64,000 nucleotides of DNA from Beta vulgaris subsp. vulgaris. Taxonomy: Eukaryota > Streptophyta > Magnoliopsida > Caryophyllales > Amaranthaceae. A program made the position numbers and the translations under genes. Within the stretch, counting starts at the first letter, position 1. Each line of letters opens with the position of its first letter. This document shows positions 10,656 through 21,916 of this stretch, piece after piece. Where the stretch lies: contig NC_079202.1 in NCBI RefSeq assembly GCF_026745355.1, forward strand, positions 62,028,806 to 62,092,805. The letters run 5' to 3'. The notes under the pieces are model-generated. The model worked only from the letters and a program-made list of their open reading frames with translations. It was not told the origin of the DNA and did not search any database.

Positions 10656-11777
10656 CTTGGGAGAGGTTTATGGTATTTTATAGGGTGTACTTTTCCTTAT
10701 GAACATTTAATTAATTAGTCTAGATACGAAATATTATTGTATTGATTCATGCTAGTGGGAATACTTAACTCTAGAGTCTTTTATTTTGATATTGATTTAG
10801 TATATTATTCCACCATTATTCTTGATATTAATTTTCTTTAGTCTTACCATTATTTAAGGGCTAATTATAGAACAATTTTCTCTCTGTGGGATCGACTCTA
10901 ACTTATTATACTACATAATTAGGAGGTTAGTTAGGTTATTTATTTTTGGTAGGTGCGCGACACGCCTATCAGTATTTATAATGATTATAAATATCAAAGA
11001 TACAATTGGATTAGTCATGAAAATAAAAATTGATCATTTCACTATTCGTGCTTGGTTTTTTTAACTTTATTGATATAACCGCAATTTTCACCACTTAACC
11101 TTGTATCTACGAAGAATCTTTAATCATCTATGATATCTAACTTCAACATTACCTCATGAAGGTCACGCTCGCACGTATGGATGAGTACTCGCAACTAGGA
11201 ATAAATTAAGTCAAACAACACTATTGATCCTATTGCTTTTGGTCTTGTTCAAATCACCTAATAAACCTCAATTCCACCTTATAATACTGTTTCTTAAAAC
11301 ATTGTTGATAATGTGTGGTGACATTTGAAGGAACGATAATTGGTCATTTTATATCTCATGTATTTTAATTAGCTAGAACTTGAAATATATTTCTGTTGAC
11401 AAAAGAGATGACGATTATTGCTTATTATGAGAACTTTGATGGCTTGTGGAATAATATGTATGGTTTGAATCTTCGAAGGATCTTACTCATGCTTGTGCTA
11501 CTTGTGTATGTTTGGCTGCCTTGGAGACTTGGAGTTTGGATTCTTGCTTGGGTTGAGTGTGTTCAAAACACAAGATAATTTGTCATGGGCCTTGGTGACA
11601 AGAGTATGAGGTTTTGATGACACAAATCTTTAGCATATACTACTATAGTAACTCAATTGTGAACAAAGTGTTCTCCTTAGTTATCCAATAAGACATAAAA
11701 TGGACTTTTAGATCCATTCTTTTGGACAATACAAAAAAAATATGTCACAAAGTCTTGTAGTGAAGTAGTCTCTCTAG

Positions 11778-12216
11778 TAGTCTAATATATCGGTTCAAGT
11801 GGTTCATGTGTACTCCCTCAAATGCATGTATTATAGTCATCAAATAGGTCATGATTACATAGTAGTCTAATATATCGGTTCAAGTGGTTCATGTGTACTC
11901 CCTTCAAATGCATGTATTATACTCCCTCTGCTTTTATTTATTTGCTACATTTTTCAAAAATGGTTGCTTTTTTTTTATTTGCTACATTTTCTTATTAGGA
12001 GACTTGGCCCACCAAAAAGTAATATTATTATATTTGTTTCCCTCTTCTTCCACCAAAAAGTACTACTTTTTCCCCTTTTCCCCACCTATTTAATGCTAAA
12101 AAGTACACTAAAAAGTAATGAAAATGACATCTCTTAAATTCTTGTGTAAACTAAAATGTAGCAAATAAATAAAAGCAGAGGGAGTAGTCATCAAATAGGT
12201 CATGATTACATAGTAG
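11778..12216. repeat. 85-bp tandem duplication, second copy split by a MITE
   Basis: Copy 1 (11778-11862) runs TAGTCTAATATATCGGTTCA to GATTACATAG. Copy 2 starts at 11863, is interrupted after GTATTATA at 11921, and resumes at 12187 with GTCATCAAATAGGTCATGAT. Copy 1 has the uninterrupted join GTATTATAGTCATCAAAT, so it preserves the pre-insertion site. Confidence 0.9.
11922..12184. mobile_element. Stowaway-type MITE, 263 bp, TA target duplication
   Basis: Ends CTCCCTCTGCTTTTATTTAT and its exact inverse form terminal repeats of about 30 bp. TA duplications flank it at 11920-11921 and 12185-12186. No coding capacity. These features define Tc1/mariner-derived Stowaway MITEs. Confidence 0.93.
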
Positions 12217-12363
12217 GAGCGTTATTTCATTGGCTTCCCCTTCCCTTCGAGTATTGCTCGTGGTTGAGGATATCACCTCCGAGAACTGAACTGATTTAAT
12301 CTAAATTGATTTAAAAATGAATTTTCATTTATTCAGTCCAAAAGAATTACACCTTTAAAAAAA

Positions 12364-12718
12364 AGGAAAAATTGACAATAGAAGTCTGAACTTTGGGTGA
12401 TAATTTTTAAAAGGTCTGAACTATTGATTAACCTGTGTAGGTCCCAACTTTAGGGGGTCTTAACTTTTAGCGGGCCTCGACGACTTAAAACTGGAGATTT
12501 TTTTTTAAATCTCACCTAGTTCCTACATCCCTCCCTCAATTAACCCTTCTGATGTGACCCAAGTTTTACAAGTGATGACCTATTAAGCCAATTTTAAGTC
12601 ACTAAGGCCCGCTAAAAGTTAAAACCCCCTAAAGTTGGGACCTACACAGGTTAATCAATAGTTGAAACCTTTTAAAAATTATCACCCAAAGTTCAGACCT
12701 CTATTGTCAATTTTTCCT
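12364..12718. mobile_element. long-TIR MITE, possibly Mutator-derived, 355 bp
   Basis: Inverted arms of about 115 bp start AGGAAAAATTGACAATAGA and return as TCTATTGTCAATTTTTCCT. They share GGGTGATAATTTTTAAAAGG, TGTGTAGGTCCCAACTTTAG and AACTTTTAGCGGGCCT. Poly-A flanks on both sides are compatible with a 9-bp duplication of A residues but cannot prove it. There is no open frame. The arms could form a long hairpin if transcribed. Confidence 0.8.
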
Positions 12719-13184
12719 AAAAAAAAAAGTCAAATAGCTACATTTTTAAAAAAAAAAAAAAATACAATAGTTACATGACACACTTATCACATTTGACAAT
12801 CATAAAAATTAGTGGCTCGCAGATGTGCTGAGCAGTCTTAATAAATAATTACGACTTTAAAAAACGAAAGCGATTTGACGAAATCACCAACTAATAAATC
12901 ATGAAAAACTTGACGTAAAAGTCATGATTTCTCCGAGGTTCTTCAGCCATCCATTATCTTCAAATTACTCACCGTAGAACATCATAGCCACGAATCAAAG
13001 ATTGAAAAGAAGTTTAAAATAGCCTAACACGTGTCTCTATCCTAACCAAAGATTCAATTAAATACTTTATTGCTCAATAAAAAAAAATATCCTACTCCCA
13101 ACCCCTACCTTGCAAGACACGTGCCCCTATGATGCTGCCCACATGAATTATGATGGTCCCTTTGCACCAATGATATGCATACAA

Positions 13185-13664
13185 AGCTACCAAGGAATAA
13201 GGATGTCTTGGCCTAATGGTTAAGGCTATGTTTAGTTCACCTGAAATAATCTGATCTGAACTTATCTGATCTGATCTGAACTTATTTTTTCTGATCTGAT
13301 CTGATCTGATCAAATTACAAGATCTTATCTTTTAGATATTTTTCAATATATAAGAAAAAATATAGTCATGCGGGGTCTTGTTTGATTCGTCTCAATGAGT
13401 ACTTTATTAATATTCAATTATTATAATTTTTACTAATATGTAATGAAGATATAATGATTTTTAAATATAAGCATGATCTGATCTGAACTTATTTTTTCTG
13501 ACCTGATCTGATCTGATCTGATTAGATCTGAAATAAGCAAAAATAAGGTGAACTGAACATAGCCTAAGATTGAGGTGCTGTGAACGATAAGTCACAAGTT
13601 CGATTCCCCCTTTACTTCTTTATACTTTGTACCACCTTCGTGGCTCATATGGATCAAAAAAAAA
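13185..13664 (+). mobile_element. tRNA-derived SINE copy A, interrupted by a MITE
   Basis: The left part contains AAGGATGTCTTGGCCTAATG with an A-box-like segment. The right part resumes at 13565 with TAAGATTGAGGTGCTGTGAA, a B-box-like ACAAGTTCGATTCCCC, then CTCATATGGATC and a poly-A tail. Direct repeats ATGCATACAA flank it (13175-13184 and 13665-13674). Two further copies lie at 25618-25738 (minus) and 50925-51047 (plus). Confidence 0.85.
13224..13564. mobile_element. Harbinger/Tourist-type MITE nested in the SINE, 341 bp
   Basis: Ends GGCTATGTTTAGTTCACCT and AGGTGAACTGAACATAGCC are inverted repeats with one mismatch. The target duplication is TAA (13221-13223 and 13565-13567). The interior carries many ATCTGATCTGA repeats. 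A second copy in inverse orientation lies at 57247-57613. Confidence 0.88.
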
Positions 13665-13674
13665 ATGCATACAA

Positions 13675-13966
13675 GAGCTTGTTTGGCTAACGTTGAAATG
13701 CATGAGAAATTAGAAATTGAATGATATAAATATATATATGCGTTGTTGTTTGGTTGACAAAAACATGGGAAATATAACTTATTAGGAAGTTCTATTTCTT
13801 ACAAAATGGATGAAATAACTTACCTACTCCCCATATGTAAGTAGAAATTCCTATGGAAAATAGAATTTTGCATGTTCAACCAAACAAAAAATTATAGGAA
13901 ACAAAATTTCACGAACAATGCAAATTCACGAAAAGTTATACTTATCAACTTTAACCAAACGAGCCC
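13675..13966. mobile_element. MITE with GAGCTTGTTTGG-type inverted ends
   Basis: The left end GAGCTTGTTTGGCTAACGTT is the imperfect inverse of the right end AACTTTAACCAAACGAGCCC. The interior has diverged inverted similarity (GGAAATATAACTTATTAGGA). It abuts the poly-A tail and target duplication of the upstream SINE. No open frame. Confidence 0.7.
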
Positions 13967-14185
13967 TGAGATTGATGCCTGGTGGATGTATGTCTCCCTG
14001 TCCCAGCTTAATTACACCATTTCCTTTTTTGACTATAAGATGTTAACAACTACTCCCATTGTTAAATATTTTGAATTATTGTCTCTGTTAAAAATCTTAT
14101 TCAAAAAATATAGGTGAACTTAGATACAAACTTACATTTTATGTTGTTTTTCTATTTAGTAATAGTTATGCCTAAAAATGTCATT

Positions 14186-14212
14186 GCACGTATCGCGTAC
14201 ATAAAAAGCTAG
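14186..14212 (+). mobile_element. Helitron-like 3' terminus
   Basis: GCACGTATCGCGTAC forms a short imperfect hairpin eight bases before CTAG, followed by T. A GC-rich hairpin shortly upstream of CTRR, inserted between A and T, is the hallmark of a Helitron 3' end. The element body would extend to the left; I could not find its 5' TC end. A better copy of the same terminus lies at 29039-29066 on the other strand. Confidence 0.5.
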
Positions 14213-14618
14213 TATTATATAAGTCAAGAGGAGAGTTATAGTGTCCTCATATGAAATTCTTTTTTATTCTTAGCAAAATATATAATTGCATATTTGGATT
14301 TTGTACAATTGTATCTTATCCTAATTTAAAGATGTGTGAATTGGTGTTTTCTTAAAATTCCAATAATTAATTAAATTAGTATTAACAAAGTAACTTGATG
14401 TATTGAGAAAAATGATTATTCAATAAAATAAATTACAAATTTAATTTGACTATAAGACTTTACATCTAAATGTTCATCACAATTTCTAAACACTCTATAA
14501 ATTACATTAGTAAAAAAACTTTTATTTGGATAAAATTTAAGAACAAACCCAATCAGTCGACACACGTACTCACATTATATAGAAGGCTATTAAGAAACTA
14601 TTGCATGTATTTACAAAC

Positions 14619-14754
<136 letters not shown>

Positions 14755-15053
14755 TAATCCTTTTAACAGTGAATTGATGATGATACACTTGATATTTTAA
14801 GAAATCGCCTACTTCTGGCAAACCAACCAAAAATCTGAATATATTAACATATTTAATCTATTTAATAACTAATTTAATCAATTCAATAATCACATACTCT
14901 AATCCTTTTAGCAAAAACTATCCAAGAAAGTTGATTGTTGTAGTTACACTGGTGCGAGATGTCTAAAAGTAATGTTAAGTTGAAAGGAGATAAAATTAAC
15001 TTGTTAGAAAAATATAAGTTTATATCGATCTAACATCATGTCAAATTTAAGCC

Positions 15054-15227
15054 TGTTCTCCGATCCCCATCTTATTTTCAGTTCAGTTCAGCTCAGCTCC
15101 AATCAGTTCAGTTCAGTTTCGTTCAGTTCAATCCAGTTCAGCTCCAATCAGTTCAGTTCAGTTCAGCTCCATTCATTTATAACCATTTTGTTAAATGTTA
15201 TTATTATGTTGGTCTAATTTATATTAC

Positions 15228-15299
<72 letters not shown>

Positions 15300-15881
15300 C
15301 TATATATTATTTTGTTTATTATAACTTTACTCATTATTATTACTATTGTCATTAGGAGGAACATGGTTTAGGTCAAAATCATAAACTAATCAAATCGCGT
15401 CAAAACGGTTTATGATGCAATTTTGCACAGTCCAACCCAATCATTATTTTACTAATTATTATTATATTATTAAATTTAATTATTAAAATAGTAATATTAA
15501 TTTACTTCTTAGATTTTATTGTTATTATATAGTCATCATCAAGTATTAATATATTAATACAAAGACTATAAAATAATTATTATCAATTATCATTATAATC
15601 ATTAATCATTATTATTATTAATAATAATTTATGATTATTAATATTATTTACTTATAACTATCATTTAAAAATATCCAAAATACTATTATTATTACTTATC
15701 ATTATAATTTTTATTTAATATTCATATTATTATTGTTTAAATATTATTTATATATTTATTAAATTAAATTAAATTAAATTAAATTTAATTCAGTTCAATT
15801 TAGTTCAGTTCAACTCCAATCAGTTTAGCTCCAATCAGTTCAGTTCGTTCAGCTGATTTATGCCGAAGAGAACGGTCCACT
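15054..15881. mobile_element. expanded TTCAGTTCAG-family MITE containing a TTA microsatellite
   Basis: The left end has GCCTGTTCTCCGATCCCC then repeated TTCAGTTCAG. The right end has CAGTTCGTTCAGCTGATTTA then ATGCCGAAGAGAACGG, matching the ends of the family members at 43111, 52360, 52436 and 63308. The interior is swollen by AT-rich DNA including a (TTA)n tract at about 15228-15297. I could not define the target duplication. Confidence 0.65.
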
Positions 15882-16053
15882 GTCTATTATAATAACTTCG
15901 TGTTTATCTGAATACTGTATTAAAAAAAACCATGTGCGATTCGAAATCAAAATTAGTGATTAGGAATAAGACAACTCAGCATCAACCAACCACAAACCAA
16001 TGGCGGCCACGCTTTTGATTTCTCTCGTATATTTTCTCTCTCCTCAACTCAGC

Positions 16054-16062
16054 AGATATTTT
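16054..16062 (-). promoter_or_regulatory. evening element (AAAATATCT) upstream of the PRR gene
   Basis: The plus strand reads AGATATTTT, the exact complement of the evening element AAAATATCT bound by CCA1/LHY-type MYB factors. It lies 417 bp upstream of the PRR start codon. Arabidopsis PRR9, PRR7 and PRR5 are known targets of these factors, which makes a functional role plausible. Confidence 0.6.
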
Positions 16063-16298
16063 TTTGCCACATTAGCGGCCCAAATCAAAAGACGACTCTT
16101 TTTTTTCTTTCTGCTCAACCTTCTTAAAACCAAAAAAAAAAAACTGAGAAACTACTACAAAGTACTACAAACTACAAAATTCTTCATTATTTTGCAGAAA
16201 TCCATTTCTTATCCACTACATATTTCGAGTAATTTGGAAATTTTGAAAAAAAATAATTAAAAAATCCCTTTTTTTTTGTTAAAAAAAAAAAGAGAAAA

Positions 16299-16424
16299 AT
16301 GATGGGTCAATGTACAGTGAAAGAAAGAAGAAAAGTGAGAAATTAGGTGGTAAGTAGAATGGAGAATGAAGGGTTTATAATTAGGTTTTGTGGGTATTTT
16401 TTTGAAGATAGAGGAGGTGGCTAA
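16299..16424 (+). promoter_or_regulatory. two upstream open reading frames in the probable PRR leader
   Basis: uORF1 (16299-16346) encodes 15 residues starting with two Met codons. uORF2 (16359-16424) encodes 21 residues (MENEGFIIRFCGYFFEDRGG...). Both end before the main start at 16479. They matter only if the transcript begins upstream of 16299, which is not shown by the sequence. Confidence 0.4.
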
Positions 16425-16478
16425 TTTTTTAATTATTTTTTTTATTATTAAAAATATATTTATATTGTTGAAGCGTAA

Positions 16479-19400
16479 ATGGGTCAAATGGAAGGTATGG
16501 AGGTGGTGGTAATGGAGGTGGAGGATGAAGAGGAGAGAGAAAGTGGGTCCCAGGAATTGAAATGGGAGAAATTTTTACCAAGAATGGTGCTCAGAGTTCT
16601 TCTTGTTGAAGCAGATGATTCTACTCGTCAGATCATTGGTTCTTACCTTCGCAAGTACAATTACAAAGGTAATTTTTTTTAAAAAAAAGAGTATTTTTTT
16701 TTTTTTTTTGTAGTAAATCTTGTTGGGTTAAATTAGTTTTGATTGTTAGTTGTGTTTGTTGAATTGGTTGTTTTTAGTGATTGTTAAAAGATTGTGTTTT
16801 TGATGATGGGTTGATAATTTTTGTTGTTGTTGTTGTTGTGGAGTAGTTGAAATGTAGTATTGTGGATTGAAAATCTGAGTTGAAATTTAGCTTTGACTTG
16901 TTGTTCTAGCTTAATTTGGAGTATGTAATGAACTTTGATATATTGGAATTAATTTGTGTGAAGTTTAAAACCCCAAATGTCAAAAAAACAATATTAGTTT
17001 GTTAGTGTTAAGAGTTATAGTGGTACATTAATCATAACTCTAGCAATTAGTTTTTGTTTAGTATTGATAATGTATTGAGAATGTACATTCGAGTCAGAGT
17101 AGAGTTCCATCCTAAAACCAATTGACTAGGAGCGGATTAATTATTTTAGGCTTATAAGTTGGTTGTTGTCTCTCCCTAGACCATGATAGTGATCGACTAC
17201 TTGGTTCTTTATCTTGGTATGTCTCGCACAAACGTATATTGAGTGCCGGGGGGAAGGCAGGGGAGAGGGGTTGTTCGGCCATTCCGTAGTCTGTGAGAGA
17301 TGGCAAACTAAAAACTGACATGTTGCTTAAGGTTAAGGGACCAACATTGTTTTTGTTTGCAAGTCCTCAATTGTCTATGTTAGAAAAGTTTTCTTAGTTT
17401 GTAAGTTCTTAATTGTCCAAGTTTGTATTTGACTGAAATTTTGTTGCTGGTTTGTAGATGTATGAATTCTATTGCTCTCATGAGTTGTTGTGAATCTTTT
17501 TACCGTTTTTATCAAATAATGTATGCTAAATTTATTTAATGGGAAAACGTTTGCGAGATTGTACTTTAACGTCTTTTTCTTCACTAGCTTGGTAGAGATT
17601 TTGTTTTTCAATTTTAAAAATATGTGTTAGAACTTAGAACCATCATTTTGCTAGTGTAGAGTTGTAGACTGATTAGCTCTTAGGTGCAAGGTTATGTATG
17701 TGTGGATCTCCATGTCATTGGCGCTTGGCGAAATTCTAGATCAGAAGTAGGACTGTAGTTGTTGTGGCATGTTTGTATTCTCTATGCATTGGTACTTGGC
17801 GGGTAGGTCTATCTGTCTTTCTCCCCGTGCCATGTATTTTGAGCTTTGAAGCTTAGAGACTTTATGTCATTAGCTTAGCTTCACTTATTCATTCTCATTG
17901 TTGATATTTCATTCTATTACATGGGTGTTCTTAGTACCACATGTTGTTATGGTAATACTATGATATCACCTGCGTAATATCTTCAATCAGATGGGCACTA
18001 ATCCTCATTTTTGTTTGGCAGTTGCTGCTATTTCTGACGGATTGAAGGCTTGGGAAATCCTTAAAAAAAGGCACCATAATATTGATCTCATATTGACTGA
18101 ACTGGATTTGCCATCAATATCTGGATATGCTCTTCTCACATTGATCATGGAACATGATAGTTGCAAAGATATTCCTGTCATAAGTGTGTCTCATGCGCTG
18201 ACTTTTTTTTCTCACTTCTGTTGGATTCTCCCCTCAGCCTACCGCTTCATCCAATTAACCTTTCTTTTTGGCTTTTATTCTTGCAGTGATGTCATCCCAG
18301 GATTCAATTAGTACGGTGTTGAAGTGCATACTAAAGGGTGCTGCTGACTTTCTTATAAAACCTGTCAGGAAAAATGAACTGAAAAACCTGTGGCGCCATG
18401 TCTGGAGAAGGCTTGATGTATGCCATCTTAGCTTCCATGTTTTTATTTTTCGGTTTTATGAATATTTTCTTTGATTTCTCAACATCTGGTTTTCTGTAAA
18501 ACTTGCCAATCTTCATTCTGATATTTGATTGTTCTACCTCTCACAGAACAATGCTGGGCATAATCCCCAAAATCTAACTGCTGGACAACAAAAAACTGAG
18601 GCCACACTTGAGAATGTTTCTTCCAGCCAAAAAAGTAGTAGTTTCTGTGAAAAAGCTTTTGATGCCAAAGTGAGTACCATCAGGGAACCTTGTAGCTTCT
18701 GTGCTGCAGTTTGTTTTCTGGTGCGAAGGCTATAGCATTCATCTGACCACTTCTTGAAATTTGCAGGGTCTCTCACACCAGGAAGAAACTGGACTCGGCA
18801 GCAGAGAAGGAAAACATCAATCCAAAAATGTCAAGGTGGAGGAGGGATTGTCCCTACACACCAGTGTGACAGAAGGTATGTTTAAATCTGGTGCTTCGAT
18901 TTTTCGAAAAAGATGAGATCATTGAAGATGATTGTAGACAATTTACTAACCATGTGATCTCATCATGACTTTTTTGTAGACAAAACAGATGAATTAGGAT
19001 CTTTTGTTCAACCCTCAAAAGAAGTAAATATCTCAACTTCTTTAAGAGTTGAAGAAGATGGATCTTGCACTGGTATAGCAACTGAGGATGGAAGCAATGG
19101 CCCAGAAAATCAGACGTATAGTGCTGACATTGTTCGCGATGAACTACCAAAACATTCAATTGAAGCTGTAGACCTGATTGGTAGAATAAATAAACAATAT
19201 AGTGCAGCAGGGAAAGCAAGTTTCAATGGAGAGTTTAGTGGGGACAATTCTACTCCCGAGCTAGAGCTTTCTCTAAAAAGACCTCTTGACTCAGAGACCA
19301 AAGAAGTACAAGAGAAGCATGTACTTCATCATTCTAGTGCCTCTGCCTTCTCACGGTAAGTTACAATTTCATGCTTCTTTTGTTTTGGAAATGGAAGACT

Positions 19401-20793
19401 TTGTATCCTAAGATAGTATCTAATGACTAGATCTATCCTCTTCTGCAGGTATAGCAGTAACAAGAGGCCTCGGACCACCTTTCCATCATCAGATGTTGGT
19501 CTGCCAAAAGTCAAAGGTGCAGCTGATCCTTCACCAGTACCTAAGACATATAGCAGCAATAGGGGAAACAAACCCGAACCTGACATTCTTGTTCCTCAAT
19601 CTGCACATCGCGATCCTGTATCCCCATGCCATCAAACTGGGCTTACCCCCCTATCAGGACATGCATTTGACAGTAGTGTTTGGACCAACTATGGTGCTGT
19701 GTTCCAGCCCATGTTCAGCCTACCACACACAGATCAAAAAGCAAGAAGCTCAAACTCAGCATTGCAAAACGAGGAGGCTCCTTTTCTGACAAGCCCTCCA
19801 CTACATTCTGACCCAGGGGCTCATAGTTCTACTCAAGGATGTGGTGAACCAAAGGTTGAGCCTGTAACTAAAGAATCAGTTGAGCAACATGGGTGCAGCA
19901 GTTCACATGTTGTGGATCCAAGTGGCAGTAGTACTCATTGTAACGATTTTGGTAGTCAGCATAAGATCAATGCTCATGGAAGTGCATCCGAGATTACTGA
20001 TGTTAAAGCTCCTGCTTCTGGCATGAAGGGACCGAGTTCTGTCGAGGAGAGTGAAAATTGCAAGCCTGTCGAACATCAGCTCAGGAAGACAATGGGTATT
20101 CATTCTGCTGAAAGAGAAGCAGCTCTTGCCAAGTTCAGGCAAAAACGAAAAGGTCGATGCTATGAGAAAAAGGTCTGCAAACATTTGTGCCATTGGACTC
20201 ACAAGTCACAACATTAATAGTCTAACTTATAATGCGTAAATGTTGCATATTTAGGTACACTGCACACGACAAAGATACATTGAACCATGTGACAACTAAT
20301 AAAAATAGATAGAACTAAAGAAGCGTAGAAAAGTAATCAATCATGAACCATAACAACAAAAATAGATAGTCATGTTGGAATGAAATTTCAGGCATGTAAA
20401 GCACTTGAAAGATTGAAAGTATAAGTTCATTGCTAAGTGAAAATTTTCCCCCTGCATCATTAGGAAGATCATTTTTCATTCATACTAAACTATTAGTGAT
20501 TGAGGTGTCTGAATTTTTCATTCATGCCAGGGTCTATTCTTGTTTGATGGTCCATAGTTCAATGTATGTTTGTTTCACTTTTTTTTGTTAAGTGTTAAAC
20601 CTTTAGGTGAGTTAGATTTAAAGGGCAGAAATTTATCAGAAAAACGGAATTTGTTTCCTCATTAGAGTTTAATTTATATCTGCAGGTGCGGTATCAGAGC
20701 AGGAAAAGACTAGCAGAGCAACGACCAAGGGTGAAGGGACAATTTGTTCGACAAGTCGCAAATGATCAAGTGCTTGCTGATGATAAAGCATAG
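16479..20793 (+). CDS. PRR9: pseudo-response regulator (PRR9/PRR5 clade), circadian clock repressor
   Basis: Eight coding exons: 16479-16668, 18022-18183, 18287-18417, 18547-18669, 18767-18875, 18980-19355, 19449-20172 and 20686-20793. All have GT-AG junctions and keep frame, giving 640 residues. [20 protein letters not shown] opens a receiver domain (about residues 29-160). Its phospho-acceptor Asp is replaced by Glu90 ([14 protein letters not shown]), the defining pseudo-receiver change; the conserved Lys is at 142. An EAR motif LELSL at about 333-337 fits TOPLESS recruitment. A CCT domain (about 586-629, [20 protein letters not shown] then [20 protein letters not shown]) gives DNA binding and nuclear localisation. 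PRR9/7/5 proteins repress CCA1 and LHY in the morning to afternoon. Receiver wording ([33 protein letters not shown]) is closer to PRR9 than to PRR5 from memory, so the symbol is tentative. The final exon and 3' UTR contain a 105-bp tandem duplication. The 3' UTR probably extends to about 21.2-21.3 kb. Confidence 0.93.
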
Positions 20794-20937
20794 ACTTGAG
20801 GTTCTTGTTAAACTTGACCATTCATATCAGATAGGGTGAAGGGACAATTTGTTCGACAAGTCGCAAATGATTACGTGCTTGCTGATGATAAAGCTTAGAC
20901 TTAAGATTCTTGTTTAAACTTCACAATTCACATCAGG
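20728..20937 (+). repeat. 105-bp tandem duplication of the PRR 3' end
   Basis: Copy 1 (20728-20832) covers the end of the CCT domain, the TAG stop and 39 bases of 3' UTR. Copy 2 (20833-20937) repeats it with few substitutions, including AGGGTGAAGGGACAATTTGT and TGCTTGCTGATGATAAAGC followed by its own TAG. Only copy 1 is translated, because TAG at 20791-20793 ends the frame. Confidence 0.95.
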
Positions 20938-21484
20938 TAAGGAAGAAAGAACAAGGATCAAAGAAATTTATAAAGAAACCAGTTCACTGTTAGTGATGTG
21001 GATACTTGTAGGAACTTAGGAACATATAACAATTAGGAAGTTGCAGCTGAAAATGCTTTATCTGAAGCATATGTTATACTTGATGAGTTTCTTGCCAGAT
21101 ATAGAGAATATATAAAGCTAGTATTACATAATTTCTTTTAACAATTATTTGATTGAAGGTGGTTTTGTAATTATTTATATGTGGGTGAGCTTATTTAGTT
21201 AAGTAGTTAATGATGAAATTTGTGATCCTGCACCTTTGTGGTATTGTAACCTTCATAATTGTGAAATAAAGATCAGAAATTGTAATATTATCTAAACAGT
21301 GAGTAGTGATAGTTATATATCAGATAGTGGTAAAATAACACTTTTATCTCATCCATGATGCTGGGATTCTAAGCCTTGTAAGACACATTTTCAGTTTGTC
21401 ACCTATTAGACCTTTTGAATCGTTTATATCACTAACTTTTTATACTTCCTTCGTTTTTTTTATACACTTTGATATTTTACACTA

Positions 21485-21916
21485 GAAGTGTTTGGCAATA
21501 AGAGTTTTAGAGCAAAAACAGAGTTTTGGATCACTTTTAGCGTTTTGACTAGTCAATAACTCTAAAAGGAGTGTTTGGTAAAATAGAGTTTTAGAGAGAG
21601 TTTTGGAATGAAAACTCTCAAATGAAAAAGCTCATGATATGAGTTTTATTTCTTTAGATTAGGTTAAAATATGTTCAATGACTTTTTTGTCTCTAATAAT
21701 ACTATTACACATTGTATTAAAATGTCTATAAATATCATTTCACTCAAACAAGTGGCAATAAGCTTTTCGCAATCAGTTAATTGTTATCAAACACATTTGT
21801 ATAAAAAAAATTCAAATCAACATTCAAATTTGTTGAACAAAAAGTTAAAAGTCTAACAGCAAATTCTAAACTCTAACAGTTAAACTCTAAACTCTATTTG
21901 ATATTTGCCAAACAGG
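21485..21916. mobile_element. MITE with GTGTTTGGCAA/TTGCCAAAC inverted ends
   Basis: The left side reads AAGTGTTTGGCAATAAGAGT and the right side ATTTGCCAAACAGG. Interior blocks of GAGTTTTAGAG on the left are matched by CTCTAAACTCTA on the right, giving hairpin potential. A STOWAWAY-like left end (TACTTCCTTCGTTTTTT) just upstream suggests insertion into an older element. Edges are approximate. Confidence 0.6.
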
